The notes under the pieces are model-generated. The model was not told the DNA's origin. It was given only the letters and a program-made list of their open reading frames with translations, and searched no databases. From Galerina marginata (taxonomy: Eukaryota > Basidiomycota > Agaricomycetes > Agaricales > Galerinaceae), in assembly GCA_023014335.1 (NCBI GenBank), contig JAECYW010000022.1:434001-498000 (forward strand): a DNA stretch of 64,000 bases. The letters run 5' to 3'. Of the stretch, positions 1 through 12,228 are shown in pieces. Numbering within the stretch: position 1 is the first letter of the stretch; each line of letters begins with the position of its first letter. Both the position numbers and the translations under genes were made by a program.

Positions 1-2076
1 TTTGGAACGGTCAGATACTTCATGCTATTTATATTAGCCCCTCAAAATCCTTCGAAAGTGTGGTTAAAGGTGAACTGCTAGGAAAAAAAAAACACGGGCC
101 CTTATCATCTATTTCCAAATTACGTTTCGACGTAAAGAAATCGCATATCTGTTCCATCATCTCCTCGGTATTTGTTACGAAGACTGTTGAGGTGGGGAAA
201 GAATAACGAGGATTGCGGGATGACGTGAGTGAATGATTACCGTCGGAACGCCTCGTCTGGATAATTATGCCTACATCTGGGCATTGCCCCGGTGTACAGA
301 CAGAAGAACTTCGAAAAACAGTCGCGGAAGGGGATGAATTATCAGGAGCGGCCCGAGTGATAATGTCGACCATGGATTTTCCTGCTGGCAACAGGTACAG
401 GTAGCCTAACACGGGGAAGTCAAAACTTCTCTGGACCTGTTATGCTAAGTCAGATAAAATAGAGAAAGAATCGATGTGCCAATAAATTCTTCGTTGCAGG
501 ATCGAGGCAAGGCGGTTTTTATTGATCGTCAGGCTCAAGTTACTGTAGGATGGCGACCTTGGCTCACCTGCGTGAGATCGGTGTCTCGGTGTTTCGCGAC
601 CTTGCAATCGTTGACAAAGGGATTCATGGGTTTGTCTGAATAATCGCACCAAGTGAACCCACGCCTACTTCGAGGTGGGGGTTCGGATAGATAGAAGTTT
701 GCCTCTGAATGACGAATGCGTAGTAAGCACCTTGAGTTGGCTGGCATATTCGATGATGGTTAGTGGTGAGCGCAGCGCACTTGCTCGAGTGATCAATTCC
801 TTGTACGCATTCCGCGGGAATTCACATATAGGCTATTTTGGCACACAGCGAACCGCGCTGGCAATTAATTATCAGCACTATCTTCTGAAAGCGCATGGGA
901 CGAATTCACTGTTTGTGCTCCCGCGAACATAATCCTTCTTCAAATAGCATGGCGGAAATGTGGTAAATTTTCTGTGACACCTTGATTCAGAGACGGCCAA
1001 AGAAATGCAGGCAGTCTGGATCAGTCTGGATCTCACGTTAATTTCAAATATATGCACAGGAGTACCGCTTTATCTACCTCTTTAGTATTCGGGTCGTTGA
1101 AGTGAGGATGGCGGGGCTAGGGGTACTGCGATTAGAAAAGCCTCATGGCAAAATAAATCCTTTGGTTTTTCCCCAGCATCGCGATGTGAGTCCCTGCGAA
1201 TTAATGGACGCTCCTTATGTTTATGATAAGTTGGCGGCGTTCTGGGGTACATTCCAATCGAACGATAACGGGAGCTGTTCACTTCAATGATCCCGGCAAA
1301 GGAAAAAAAATAAAAATGTGGCAATACGGCATGAAGCATAGTCGACTTGCGATGTCTGATAAATTGATTTCGAATCTGTCCAGTCTTGAGAAAGTCTGTA
1401 GAACTTCAGTCTTTTCGTCACTATTGGTAGCATTTTGATTGTCCCACTTACCTCATCCTCACATATATCTGATTGAGGGAAATTACTCTCCAGAATCGCG
1501 CTGACAGATGCCAACGTCGTGAAGCTCACGACGTCCTAACCTTGTGAATCCATATTTCGCGGGCTATTGTCGGAAAGAATTCGACTGGAACGCATTGACG
1601 ACGCATGAGAACTAGTAGACAGAAAACCCAGTTCCAGTTAAGTTTAAAGTAGCTCTAGTTCGTTACCGAGAGCGCCACCGCGAAACAGGTCACCAAGATG
1701 GTCGAAGTCACGTACTAATTTGAAGCCCCAGTAATGTCAGTTACTCTTATTCGACCACAACGATTGTACCTCAGGTTTCCTCATGGCCGAAATATTGACC
1801 CTTTTGGAATGGTTACCCCCACACCTTTTGAACGGTGATCCCCAGAAAAAGCCTGGAAGCACGAGTTGACAAATACTCCAGAGGTTTGACAATCCGGCTT
1901 ATCTGCCCCTTTTTCCACTGCGGATTGCTCTTGCTCTTGCAGTGGGACCAATTTTCTGAACTCATCGAGAGGTTTTAGGCGAAGGAACAAGGTTGAAGGT
2001 AAGAAGAACGTTTATGCTTGGCTCAACCAGCTTTAGATCTCCGACGATCGGACGCATCAAGCCGACGAAATATCTG
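1..2076. other. No recognised gene
   Basis: I see no convincing gene in this stretch. On the minus strand 412 to 29 is open for 127 codons, but it opens with a GTG-type codon, is rich in Ser and Thr and matches no family I know; it could be the 3' exon of a gene that is otherwise outside the window or lost. The other open frames are under 90 codons, overlap on both strands and have no convincing splice pattern. Confidence 0.4.
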
Positions 2077-2077
2077 T

Positions 2078-2083
2078 CACGTG
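2078..2083. promoter_or_regulatory. E-box CACGTG upstream of inositol-3-phosphate synthase
   Basis: A CACGTG palindrome followed by AATAT lies about 360 bp upstream of the TATA box. In yeast, INO1 is driven by bHLH factors (Ino2/Ino4) that bind an E-box-type element (core CATGTG). The resemblance is suggestive only. A six-base palindrome also occurs by chance, and another CACGTG lies at 39583. Confidence 0.25.
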
Positions 2084-2436
2084 AATATCGCGTCGAAGTT
2101 TTCCATTCTTTGAATCCTTCATATCTCGCGTTTGAACCTTTTTTTTACCTTGTTTTTTGACCGATATGGTCTCTGGTGCCCAAAAACACATAGAAGAACG
2201 CGAATTTGAGTCAAAATGCTTGGGGATAGTTTGCCTTGTGTCTTTATCAAATCTAATCAACCTTCTCAGTTTCATGAGGAACCCTGAGCGGAACCATTCT
2301 GGACCTGATCGTATCATTCGAAATACCGGACTTCGAAAAGGGTGTGACATAAAAGTTGTTGACACCGTGTCGGTAAGCAGCCCACCCCTTTGCTCTTACT
2401 TCCATCGTCCAAATTTTCACAACCCTCAACCAAGCC

Positions 2437-2445
2437 ATATAAAAG
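2437..2445 (+). promoter_or_regulatory. TATA box of inositol-3-phosphate synthase
   Basis: The sequence ATATAAAAG lies 235 bp upstream of the start codon, followed by a C/T-rich stretch (2448-2500) typical of fungal transcription start regions. This implies a 5' leader of roughly 170-210 nt. The position and sequence are visible; its function is inferred. Confidence 0.6.
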
Positions 2446-2679
2446 CGCCTCTGTCCTCTGCTCGACTCGTCAGTCAAATTAGTTTCCCCGCTTCGGATTG
2501 ACTACACAACTCCTTGGTTTCGACCACCAGTACCCCATTTCGATCGACTGCAAATTTGCATGTACTCGAACAACCTTTGCAGCTCCCATAATTCTCATAG
2601 AGGCTCCAAACACTCTTGCGCCGGATTCCTAATCAGTTTCTAATTCTACTCTTGCACCGTCGGTAAAACATCTCACTCA

Positions 2680-4516
2680 ATGGCACCTGTTCTCTCCACC
2701 AACACTTCGGGGTACAACACCCCTGAGTCCGAACTCGAATCGATGCTCCCCATCCACCCCACTGCTGCCCGTCGTCCCCATGCGATTACTGTTCAGTCCG
2801 ACAACACGCAATATAGCGACGAGCATATTACCGCTAAATTTTTCAACCGCGGTTCCGAGGTTACCGTCACGGATGGCCATTTCAATGTCAAGCCCACCAT
2901 CCAGGAATACGAATTCCAGACCAAACGCGCTGTTTCCAAGACTGGGTATGTCATTTTTAATCTTTTCCCATTCCAAATCTGATTTTTTCTCGTTCTATAG
3001 TTTGATGATGATCGGTGTTGGCGGCAACAACGGCTCTACGTTGTGCGCAACCATCCTGGCCAACCGCCACAATATCGTCTGGCACACCAAGGGAGGTATC
3101 CAGCAGCCCAACTACATCGGCTCCGTTCCTTCGCGCTTCTACTGTGCGCATTGGAACTGAGCCCGGTTCCGGCAAGGAAGTCCATGTCCCTGTCTCTGAC
3201 GTTCTCCCCATGGTCCACCCTAACGATCTCGTCCTTGGTGGATGGGATATTTCCGGTCCTCACTATGGACAAGGCCATGCAACGCGCTCAGGTCTTGGAC
3301 TATGATCTCCAGCGCCAAGTCGCGCCCCATATGGCGCTCCTCGGAAAACCCCTTCCGTCCATTTACTACCCGGACTTTATCGCAGCCAACCAGGAGGCTC
3401 GCGCCGATAACCTTATTCCAGGAAATGATAAGCAGGCTCACCTCGACCACATCCGTGCTGATATCCGCAAGTTCAAGGAGGACAACGGCCTGGACCGTGT
3501 CGTTGTTTTCTGGACCGCCAACACAGAGCGTTACAGCGACATCATTCCGGAGTTAACGACAACGCTGACAACCTCCTCAACGCGATAAAGGCCTCCCACT
3601 CGGAGGTCTCCCCTTCTAGCTTATTCGCTGTTGCGGCTATCCTGGAAGGCGAGCCATTCGTCAATGGTGCCCCGCAGAACACTTTCGTTCCCGGTGTCAT
3701 CCAACTTGCGGAGCGCCACCACTCCTTCATTGGCGGTGACGACTTGAAATCCGGTCAGACTAAGCTCAAGTCTGTTTTGGCCGAGTTCCTCGTCAACGCT
3801 GGTATCAAGCCTCTTTCCATCGCCTCCTACAACCACCTTGGTAACAACGACGGGCACAACTTGTCAGCCGAGAGGCAGTTCAAGAGCAAGGAGATCAGCA
3901 AGAGCAGCGTTGTCGACGACATGGTTGACGCTAACCGCCTCCTCTACAAAGCTCCTGAGGTTGGCGCCAAGGGCGTCCCCGTCGGCAAGGGCGAGCACCC
4001 AGACCATATTGTCGTCATCAAATATGTTCCGGCCGTTGGCGATTCCAAGCGCGCCATCGACGAGTACTACTCAGAGATCTTTTGTGGCGGTCGCTCGACC
4101 ATCAACATTTTCAACGAGTGCGAGGTCAGTAGTCCGCGTCCCTAAGTATTCTCTTGAGACTAACCACGGTATTTTACAGGATTCTCTCCTCGCTACTCCC
4201 CTCATCTTGGACTTAGCCATCTTGACTGAGCTTCTGACTCGCGTCCAGTACCGCAAAGTCGGAGAGCAGAAGGAGTTCGCGCCCTTGTACTCGGTGCTCT
4301 CCCTCCTATCCTACATGCTCAAGGCTCCCCTCGTCAAGCCTGGTATGCCGTTTATAGATTGCACCCTTTTAATATTTTTGCTAACATTTATTGTCTACAG
4401 GAACTGAGGTCGTCAACAGCCTCAACAGGCAACGCAACGCGCTTGAGAGCTTCCTCAAGGCTTGCATTGGCTTGGAAGGCAATACCGACTTGCTCCTCGA
4501 GACCAGGATTTGGTAA
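2680..4516 (+). CDS. INO1: Inositol-3-phosphate synthase (three frame breaks)
   Basis: Converts glucose 6-phosphate to 1L-myo-inositol 1-phosphate with NAD as cofactor; it is the first step of inositol and phosphatidylinositol synthesis and acts in the cytosol. The assignment rests on the Rossmann loop GVGGNNGST at the start of exon 2, the block MVHPND..GGWDIS, and [14 protein letters not shown] near residue 370. Exons: 2680-2945, 3001-4124, 4180-4342, 4401-4516, with introns of 55, 55 and 58 bp; the protein would be about 530 aa, the usual fungal length. Exon 2 is broken: the frame changes near 3125-3131 (after GSV, before LRASTV), near 3255-3264 (between DISG and MDKAMQ) and near 3548-3552 (one base lost between IIP and VNDN). 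Downstream sequence stays highly conserved, so these look like sequence errors or very recent mutations. A TATA box lies at 2437. Its neighbours are unrelated. Confidence 0.95.
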
Positions 4517-5187
4517 ATGGCGCATATTCGGTTTATAGAATTAACTCTTGTCTCGGAAATCGTCTACTGCGGCCAAAATGGCCTTCGAACGTATCTTTTG
4601 TACTTGTCAAATCTTGATTGAATGAATGAATGATGATATTTTTTACCCCAAATTCTACGCATACAATCCTGAAGAGGAAGCAAGCTGCTTTCAGTTTTAT
4701 CGAAGACCATATTGGGTGACTTTCTGTACTTCATAAGTGGAATTGTGAATGAGGCGACATTTGGGTGCTTGCCGTCGAAAGACGAACCGTGGGAATATGT
4801 CCGGCGAGAGAGGTTCGCAGGTGGCCTTTTGACACTTTTGTTGCTCTTGTCGCTCACGACTCACAACAGGACGCTCTTGCTTTGTGGATATTCCGTGACC
4901 TTTAAATCTTGAAGCTTGAGCTTGAACGCGAACGTTGAACTGCAATGTGAGAACATAGAATCAGCACATCCTTCAAGCTTTCCTGATAATTGCCAGCTCT
5001 TCCGCCCTGCTCTAATCGAGTAGACATTTAAAATTTCATATCTTCAACAAGCGATTTGCTGACTCAACCATTAGTATCGCTCATTGAATCGCCAGGTACT
5101 GCAGCGTATACTTAAGTCTCACTTTCAACCTGGGCGCGTTTAGCAACCGACCGAATATCCCGTTAGGAAGGCTCAAAGCTTGCACAG
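4517..5187. other. Intergenic region between synthase and F-box gene
   Basis: Contains the synthase 3' end and the promoter region of the first F-box gene. Short open frames on both strands (for example 4945 to 4697 minus) have no family resemblance and overlap each other. No clear TATA box was seen close to 5188. Confidence 0.4.
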
Positions 5188-6696
5188 ATGACCGGACCCG
5201 TTGAGCTCCTCGTTGAGCAGGCACATGGCCCACCCATATTTCGTATTCCTCCTGAGATTGTGGGTGAGATCTTCATACACCACATTGAGGGAACATACCA
5301 CACTTCGGAACACGACGTGCAGTCGAAGACCGGGCGACTTGGCCCATTGCTTCTTATAACAATCTGCAGGTCCTGGCGGGAGATCGCCTTGGCAATGCCA
5401 CGACTCTGGATGACCATCAACATCCTCGTTTATTCCCTCACCAAAATACCACTATTCGCCGAGCTCACGGGTGACTGGATAGCACGCTCCAGTCAACTTC
5501 CATTGACTCTCAGCCTCTCATTCTCAGCGGAGATCGTGAAGTCAGCCAAAATGCCTCGCCGGGATCAGGTTTCACCACTCTTTGATACCATCCGACGGTT
5601 CGCTCCCAGTTGGCATCGACTCACCCTATGCATACCGACCGATCTGTATGAACCTTTTATCGGTGTCCTCACGTTTACCCCTCTCCTTGAGGATATCCTA
5701 CTCATCCCAGCCATTTTTCCGGACCAGTCTTTTAATTCCTATTTTCGTATATCCGAAGCTCCTCGCCTGAAGCACCTCGAGTTCTCCTTCGTTTTTGTTG
5801 ACAAAATAAAGCTTCCGCTGCAAAATCTGGCATCTCTAGAAGTCAACTCCGTCTGCGTGGATGAGATGCTTGAGCTTTTAAGGACCGCCACCCAATTGGT
5901 TTCTGCCAAATTTTCATCCGTTTGCGCCAACGCGAACATTTTCCCATTGCCCACAACACCCCTGATCCACCACACCCTCAGGAGATTGGATCTCCTCCCA
6001 GGGGACACTGATCTTGCCACAGAATTAGATACCTTCTTGGAAAACATTGTTCTCCCGGCTTTGGAAAGATTTGTGTACCATTCAAAAGGGGGGCTTTGCG
6101 TCGACGGTCTCCTATCCCTTTTTACCCGTTCTCGAAGCCCCCTCACCCACTTTGAGATAGTGTTCCCCCACGCTTATCACGATCCGAATGTTGCTGCAAG
6201 GGAACTAATCCGCTTATTAGGCGGTATACCTACCATTACTACCCTTTCAATCTCATTACTAGCACCTCGTCTAGAGACAATCGTCACAGACGATTTCTTT
6301 CGGCGTTTTGGCGAGACCCTTCACTTTCTCCCCCACCTTGAAGTTCTAAGCTTTGTAGGGTGGCGCGGATTCTCTTGGGGATGCGTCGCAGATCTGTTAC
6401 AGGTGAGTACCTTATTATTTACCTCTTAATGATATGTAAGCGATAATTAAGTATGGTTTCTGCATTCCAAGGTTAACCAAATCTCCGGTTTTAAGATTCG
6501 GATGATTGATATTGTGGTAGACCGTAATATGGACGATGATTCCGACTCATCACTCCTCTTTATTAGCGAAAATGACCTTTCTCGGTTGCTTCACTTCGCC
6601 CCTCAGGGTGCAAGGACGACGCTGAATATCGTTGACAATATTACGAAGAGGGATATCATTGCAACCTCTCTGGCATTTCATGGTATTTCCCGTTAG
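5188..6696 (+). CDS. F-box protein, paralogue 1 of tandem array
   Basis: Predicted 479 aa from two exons, 5188-6402 and 6472-6696, with a 69-bp GT..AG intron at phase 0. The N-terminus holds an F-box: PPIFRIPPEIVGEIF near residues 14-28, then the block ICRSWREIALAMPRLW near 60-75, the hallmark of the large Agaricomycete F-box families. F-box proteins bind Skp1 and present substrates to SCF ubiquitin ligases; the long C-terminal part has leucine-rich, LRR-like spacing and would contact the substrate. About 35-45% similar by eye to the two following genes, sharing VCVDE.LELL, the LEVL.F.G..GFSW block just before the intron and a short last exon. The substrate is unknown. The start chosen is the first ATG before the F-box. 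Confidence 0.85.
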
Positions 6697-7330
6697 CATG
6701 ACCTACAGCCTATAACCTTTCGTGATGCACTTTTCTTGTTGCTTGGAATGAAGACATATTAATACGAACAATAATAACCCTGCACACACTGCTAGAATTA
6801 CGGTTTCAAACAAGTGCACCTCGGTAATGCCGTGAGTCTCTTATGTGCAAGAGTGGTCGTCGGAATGCATTCCGTTTTCGATTCATCGATTTCCTATCAT
6901 ATGCATGGCGTTCAAGTCGTTCAACGTTTCTGTTCCGAATCCTAAAGTAACCAAGCTGGGTCGTACTTTCACTTAACTCTCAAGGCCTTCATTACCACCA
7001 CCCACTTGAGTACCTCCATCCACAATTGCGTAAACAGTCCAAAGAGTTGCTAAAGGGATAGAATGCAGAGGCTCAAGCCCTCCAGTCCTGCACCAATGAT
7101 CAATCCTGCACTCCGCTTCCCACGTGCACGATCAATCTCACGGAACAATCACGCTCGTGCTCCTTTGACACCACCACTCTACGTTCTGTCCACTGCGTGC
7201 AATTTCTGCATTGAGTTTTGGCCCTCAAACATTTGAACTGAAAAGTGAGTCCACCTGCGGAATGGTAGCCTGGTAACCGCAGCTTGACCAAAATTTCATA
7301 GCCACTACGTTTTTCTGGTAGAAGGTGTCA
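6697..7330. other. Intergenic region, F-box 1 to F-box 2
   Basis: Nothing recognisable apart from the 3' end of the first F-box gene and the presumed promoter of the second. A short minus-strand open frame (7291-7100) has no family resemblance. Confidence 0.4.
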
Positions 7331-8952
7331 ATGAGCACTTCAGAACCATCAGATGTCCATGACCAGTTCGCAAACTCAGAGAGTTATTCAGGTGTACAAG
7401 TTGCTGTTCCAAGCTCAGAGCGCACAACACGACTGAATGGTACAACCAGTCCATCGCTGGCGACCGAACCTACCTCCTTGAAGCCAATCCACGGCCCTCC
7501 CATTTTGAGCCTCCCTTATGAAGTCCTCGCTGATATATTCTTACGCTACACGGAGGAAATATACGACATCGATGAATGCTACGCAAACTCAAAGCCCGGA
7601 AAGGGTGCCCCTTTGCTTCTTGCAGCGGTTTGCAGGTCCTGGCGGGACATCTCATTGACGACGCCTCGACTCTGGACCACCATCAAAATATTCATTTATT
7701 CTCTCGCCAAAATTCCCCTACTTGCTGAGATTGCGAAGTGTTGGATGGCGCGCTCTGTGCAACTCCCTTTGTCAATCAGCTTCTCAATTGCCACTTCGAT
7801 TCTCAAATGGGAGATGGCCCACGTATACCAAGCCTCACCAGTGATTGAAGTTATCAGGTACTATAGTTCTCGTTGGCGCCAACTCACCTTATACATACCA
7901 GCTGATCTCTACGAGGACTTGACCGACCCCCTGACATTCACCCCCTTCCTTCAGGATCTTCGACTTTTCCCGGTTGTCACCGAGGACAGTGACCGTCTAT
8001 TTATTTTCCGATTGGAAAAAGCTCCCTTGCTTTCGCGGTTAGAGACCTCTTGTGTCAGTGTCAACAACATACAAATCCCATGGGCCAGTCTGACCACTCT
8101 TAGTGTTGATTCTATCTTCGTCGACGAAGCGCTCGAGCTTCTCAAGCTCGCCGTGCAATTAATTTCGGCCAAATTCTCCGACATATCTGGCAACGGAAGC
8201 GTTTTCGAGCTGCCTAAGACCCCATTAACCCACCACCACCTCAGACATTTAGATGTCCGTCCCGAATACGACACTTTCAGGACGGAAACCAATCTACTTT
8301 TTCAAAATATCATATTGCCATCCTTGGAAAGCTTTACATATTATGCACAAGATTATTTTTTGGTGGATGAACTCCAAGGCTTTTTTAGGCGTTCCCGGAG
8401 CCCTATTATTTTCGAGCTAGTTATCCCAGATGGTAATCCGTTTGTTACGGAAGCAGAACTTATCCATTTGTTGTGGGGTTTATCCAGCATTACCACCCTC
8501 TCAGTCTCGGTCTTTCCATCTCCATCCACGCGGAAAATCGTCACAGATTGTTTCATACACCAGTTGTATCTTTCACCAGACTTCCTCCCAAACCTTGAAG
8601 TCCTTAACTTTATCGGGATGCATGGATTCTCTTGGGAGTCCATTGCGGATTTATGGCTGGTAAGTTCAAGGTTATCGAGATCCTCCAATTGACGATTCTA
8701 CCTGTTCACTTCTGTTCAAAGTCCAATCGAAATGGCCCGAAACTTCGACATGTTAATATCAAGCTATGCAACGAAGACAAACCGGACCCCTTGCTCTTCT
8801 ATATCGACCAAGATAGCCTCACTCGCATGCATCGTCCAATCATTAGTCTCAATACTATTAGACGGGCAACCCTGAATATCACCGACTACACTACAGGGAT
8901 GGACATGATTTCAGCCTCGTTAGCTTTCCATGGGCTTACCCTTAAGGTATGA
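7331..8952 (+). CDS. F-box protein, paralogue 2 of tandem array
   Basis: Predicted 519 aa from exons 7331-8659 and 8722-8952, with a 62-bp phase-0 intron at the same place as in the neighbouring paralogues. A Ser/Thr-rich leader of about 55 residues precedes the F-box (PPILSLPYEVLADIFLRY), followed by AVCRSWRDISLTTPRLWTTI. The remainder matches paralogues 1 and 3 block by block, including FVDEALELL, the LEVLNFIG..GFSW block before the intron and the last-exon block with a TLNI motif and a SLAFHG ending. Likely a substrate receptor of an SCF ubiquitin ligase. The ATG at 7331 is used; an upstream GTG in frame is not a plausible fungal start. The reading frame is intact throughout. Confidence 0.85.
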
Positions 8953-9571
8953 CTGCGTAATTTTTGAAGTAGTAGTAGCTCGGCGTTCCTTGTCTAGGTA
9001 TATCCAAGGATTGACTGCCTTCGGCCATTGATTTGAACTACCGACATATCACTATAACGCTCTATATAGTGTTGATGATAGATGCACCTCGTCATACTCA
9101 TAGTGACTAATGCTGCCTCACTTTCCTGCTTCGTCAAACTCTGAAAAGTCAAAGTGACTTTGAATATTGACGGATTTATCAACGTCTACACAATCAAAGC
9201 TACAAAAGTTTTTATGAGCTTGCTCTTGAGCCTTGATTGAATTTTATGGTGTAGCCTTTACGGGTTTAAGAACTACATAGTAAGTAGCGGTGCGGGTTCG
9301 GAACTTCGGTGCGATAAAAAAAAAGAAGTCCCAGCTGTGGGAATTAAATTTGGTCGTAGATAATGAACCGGACGTTGTTCAAACGTTGTTTCTTTCCATC
9401 CACACACTTGGCTCGAATCCCAACTACGTTCATGCACGCTCAGCATACAGCTGTCTCTCGTTCAGCATCGCACCAATTAGAGCGTGTAATTTACCACGCA
9501 AGTGCGTTATTCAAACCCACAATTTTTGCGATCGTTGACATCTGTGTCAAATTCATTGACAGAATCGATCA
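8953..9571. other. Intergenic region, F-box 2 to F-box 3
   Basis: No gene recognised. It contains an A-run at 9317-9324 and short overlapping open frames only; the last 200 bp is the presumed promoter of the third F-box gene. Confidence 0.4.
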
Positions 9572-11152
9572 ATGAGATCCACTTTTCAAGTTTCGGACTC
9601 GTGTCCATTATCTGATCAAAATTGCAGCGACGAAGTCTCTAAACCTGCGGACTCAGAATTCGAAAAAAATAACACCTTCTCGTCGGACTCTCTGGATAGT
9701 GCGAGCAACTGTCGACCAGAAGATCCTCCCATCTTCAACCTACCATTCGAAATCACAGCCAAAATATTCGCGCACTATACCGCTGAAAATTCCACCCCCT
9801 TGGACTATCCTGTGCGCGTAAGAAGCACAAGGTCCGCCCCCCTCACTCTTTCAGCAATCTGCAGGACGTGGCGGGAAATTGCCTTTAACTACACCTCAAC
9901 TCTGGGCGACGGTCAATATCTTCATTTCTTCCTTCGAGCAGATACCTTTACTCGCGGAGCTGGCGAATGACTATATGAACCGCTCAGGAAATTTCCCATT
10001 AACGATTAGCATTACCAACTGTGTCAAGCTCGAGAGGTTGGAAACGTGTTACGAACGAGAGGTTAAATGGCTTTTTGATGTCGTTCGGCATTTTTCTACC
10101 CGTTGGTACCGACTCATCTTATGCATCTCCCCTGAACTCTATGTAGAGTTTATGGGCGCTCTCTGGTATACTCCCATTCTCGAGGATCTCCGCCTCACTC
10201 CCGTCACGCCGCAGGACGAGTCGTGTCGGGTGGTTTTCGAGTTAGGCGGAGCCCCGCGCCTCAGGCATCTCGAATTATCCAACCTCTTCATCAGCAAAGT
10301 AAAAGTTCCTCTGCAAAATTTGACATCCCTGGAAGTTAGCACGGTTTGTGTCGATGAGGTGCTCAAACTTCTCAATGGGGCCAATCAGCTGCTTTCTGCC
10401 AAATTTTCAAAGATCCTTGGGGATCAGGTTGATCTTGACTTGCCCTGGCCACCAATGCCCATCACCCACCACTTTCTCAGACATCTTGACTTTCGTCCCG
10501 ATGGCAACGATTACTATACACCGGTGCTCACCTTCCTTCAAAGTATCATAGTTCCCTCCTTAGAGAGTTTCGTTTACCACGGGAAGGACGGTATCTCCGT
10601 AGACAAAACCCTAATCCTCCTCAACAGCTCTCAAGTCCCGTTAACCAAGCTCGAGATTGTACTCATCGAGGAATTAGCTGTCGAAGATTCTCGTTTTGAG
10701 AAGGACCTGGTCCGATTATTCCGAGGTACACCAACTATCACCAACCTCTCGATCTCATTATTGGCTGAACCTCTGCGCAAAACCGTCACCGAGTCTTTCT
10801 TTGGGCTCTTTGGCGATCCTGACTTCCTTCCACAGCTCGAAGTCCTAAACTTCACCGGTTGGAGAGGATTCAGCTGGGCTTCCATACGCAGCCTAAGAAC
10901 GGTGAGTACATTTACCGGTTTGTCGTAGCTTTTTGATTATTGTTTATATTTCGTTCCAAGACCGAGAAGAAACGGACTGTCAATATGGCAGTAGAAACAG
11001 AACACGATGTTAGTTCACCGGGTTATAAACCCGATCCATGCCTCTCTACTTTGTTGAACCTGGTCGCCAAGAATCCCAGCACAACATTGAATGTTGTCGA
11101 CTACCGCACTGGCAAGGACATGACGCGAGCCCGGTTCGTCGTTTACTGTTGA
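9572..11152 (+). CDS. F-box protein, paralogue 3 of tandem array (one frame break)
   Basis: About 506 aa if one base is corrected. Exons 9572-10901 and 10961-11152 flank a 59-bp intron placed as in paralogues 1 and 2. The F-box is visible as PPIFNLPFEITAKIFAHY, followed by AICRTWREIA. The frame breaks inside the conserved block right after IA: near 9883-9887 a run of three T residues carries one base too many, and LTTPQLWATVNIF continues in the next frame. The rest is open and conserved with its neighbours, including VCVDEVLKLL and GWRGFSW. Likely an SCF substrate receptor. The single homopolymer-associated break suggests either a sequencing indel or a very young pseudogene. Confidence 0.8.
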
Positions 11153-11478
11153 TCCTTCCATGCTTTTAAACAATTTACCAAATATCAGCCTGGCTACAGA
11201 TAGTTAACGTCAAATTATGAAGCATAGTGAACAGCGACACCCAATATGTAAGGAGACATTGCACTCAACTGAATGCCTGTCCTTTCAGCCTAAAATCAAA
11301 TGATATAATCGTTAATAGTTATTACTGGGATGGACACGATCGCCGCTCCGTGAGCGTTTCATGGGACACTCCTCGCATTTTATTGAGATTACCAGTTATC
11401 CATCCAATTCCAGAACTCGAACGCAATAGATACATCAGAGTATAAATACAGTAAACTTCAAGATAGCTCGAGGGTAAT
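11153..11478. other. Intergenic, convergent gene ends
   Basis: Short region between the third F-box gene (plus) and the CHAT remnant (minus). No gene recognised; it should contain both 3' ends. Confidence 0.4.
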
Positions 11479-12219
11479 TTAAAGACCGAAATGGACGTAA
11501 GGAACCCACGCAAGCAAGGCAGACTCTGAATCGCCAATGGACTTTCGAAGATTCTGAGTTGCACAATGAAGCGCGCGTGCTGCGTGTTCCCCACTTAGAC
11601 TCTCTGAATCCTGGGTGAGATTTGAATAGAAGTTCTCCGCAATTATTGGCCCGTACTTATCCTCGATTGACCACATCGTCGCCACTGCACCTCGATATCC
11701 TGCTGCCAACATTCCGGCGGCAAGGTGGACAGCTTCTTCCGAAAGCTTTTCATCGCCGGTGCTTGTCTGACAAGCCGAGAGGAAAGCAAAGTCCGCATCC
11801 ACCATGTTTTCCTGGATAATGGTTGAAAGCTCCAGCTGTCCATTGTAGAGCGCAAACCCACTCGCGAGAGGCTTCTCTGTGTCTTGCATTGCATGGCAAG
11901 CAAAATGGACGCAGCTGTACGCTTTCATGTTTTGAACGCCACGATCCACAGTAGCGGCGGCACTGTCCAAGCACAAAACTTCGATATCGCGAGCTTTCAA
12001 TTTCTGTTCAACGATGCGAACTTCAACTCTTGTCTTAGAGATAGGAGGTAATTGCGGGGTGTCAGGTTGGCTAATCATGAAAAGACCTGGTTTGACTTCC
12101 AAGTTTTCGACATCTCGTGGCCGCTTTACAATATCTCCAAGCGCTCGGATGGTCGGTGTATAGGAAGATATTGCAAAGTCGAATAGAGTGGTCCCAGCTC
12201 CTGGTTTTAAGTCATTGTA
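11479..12219 (-). pseudogene. CHAT-domain protein, C-terminal remnant
   Basis: The open frame encodes the C-terminal 245 residues or so of a CHAT domain (caspase-like peptidase fold associated with TPR proteins). Visible are SSYTPTIRAL, the histidine motif VHFACHA and the cysteine motif FLSACQT, which together form the His-Cys dyad, then AAGMLAAGYRGAVATMWSI and the usual ending WVPYVHFGL before the stop. In Agaricomycetes such domains normally follow a long TPR array. Here the frame meets a stop at 12220-12222 and upstream sequence turns into the AT-rich block starting near 12229, so the TPR part and the start of the domain are missing. There is no promoter or credible start, hence pseudogene. 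A distant upstream exon cannot be fully excluded, but no TPR coding was seen up to 15 kb. Confidence 0.8.
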
Positions 12220-12228
12220 TCACTGGGA

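Noticed and set aside
2157..2501. 114-codon frame upstream of the synthase
   Set aside because: It covers the synthase promoter and TATA box, and another frame overlaps it on the opposite strand; no family resemblance.
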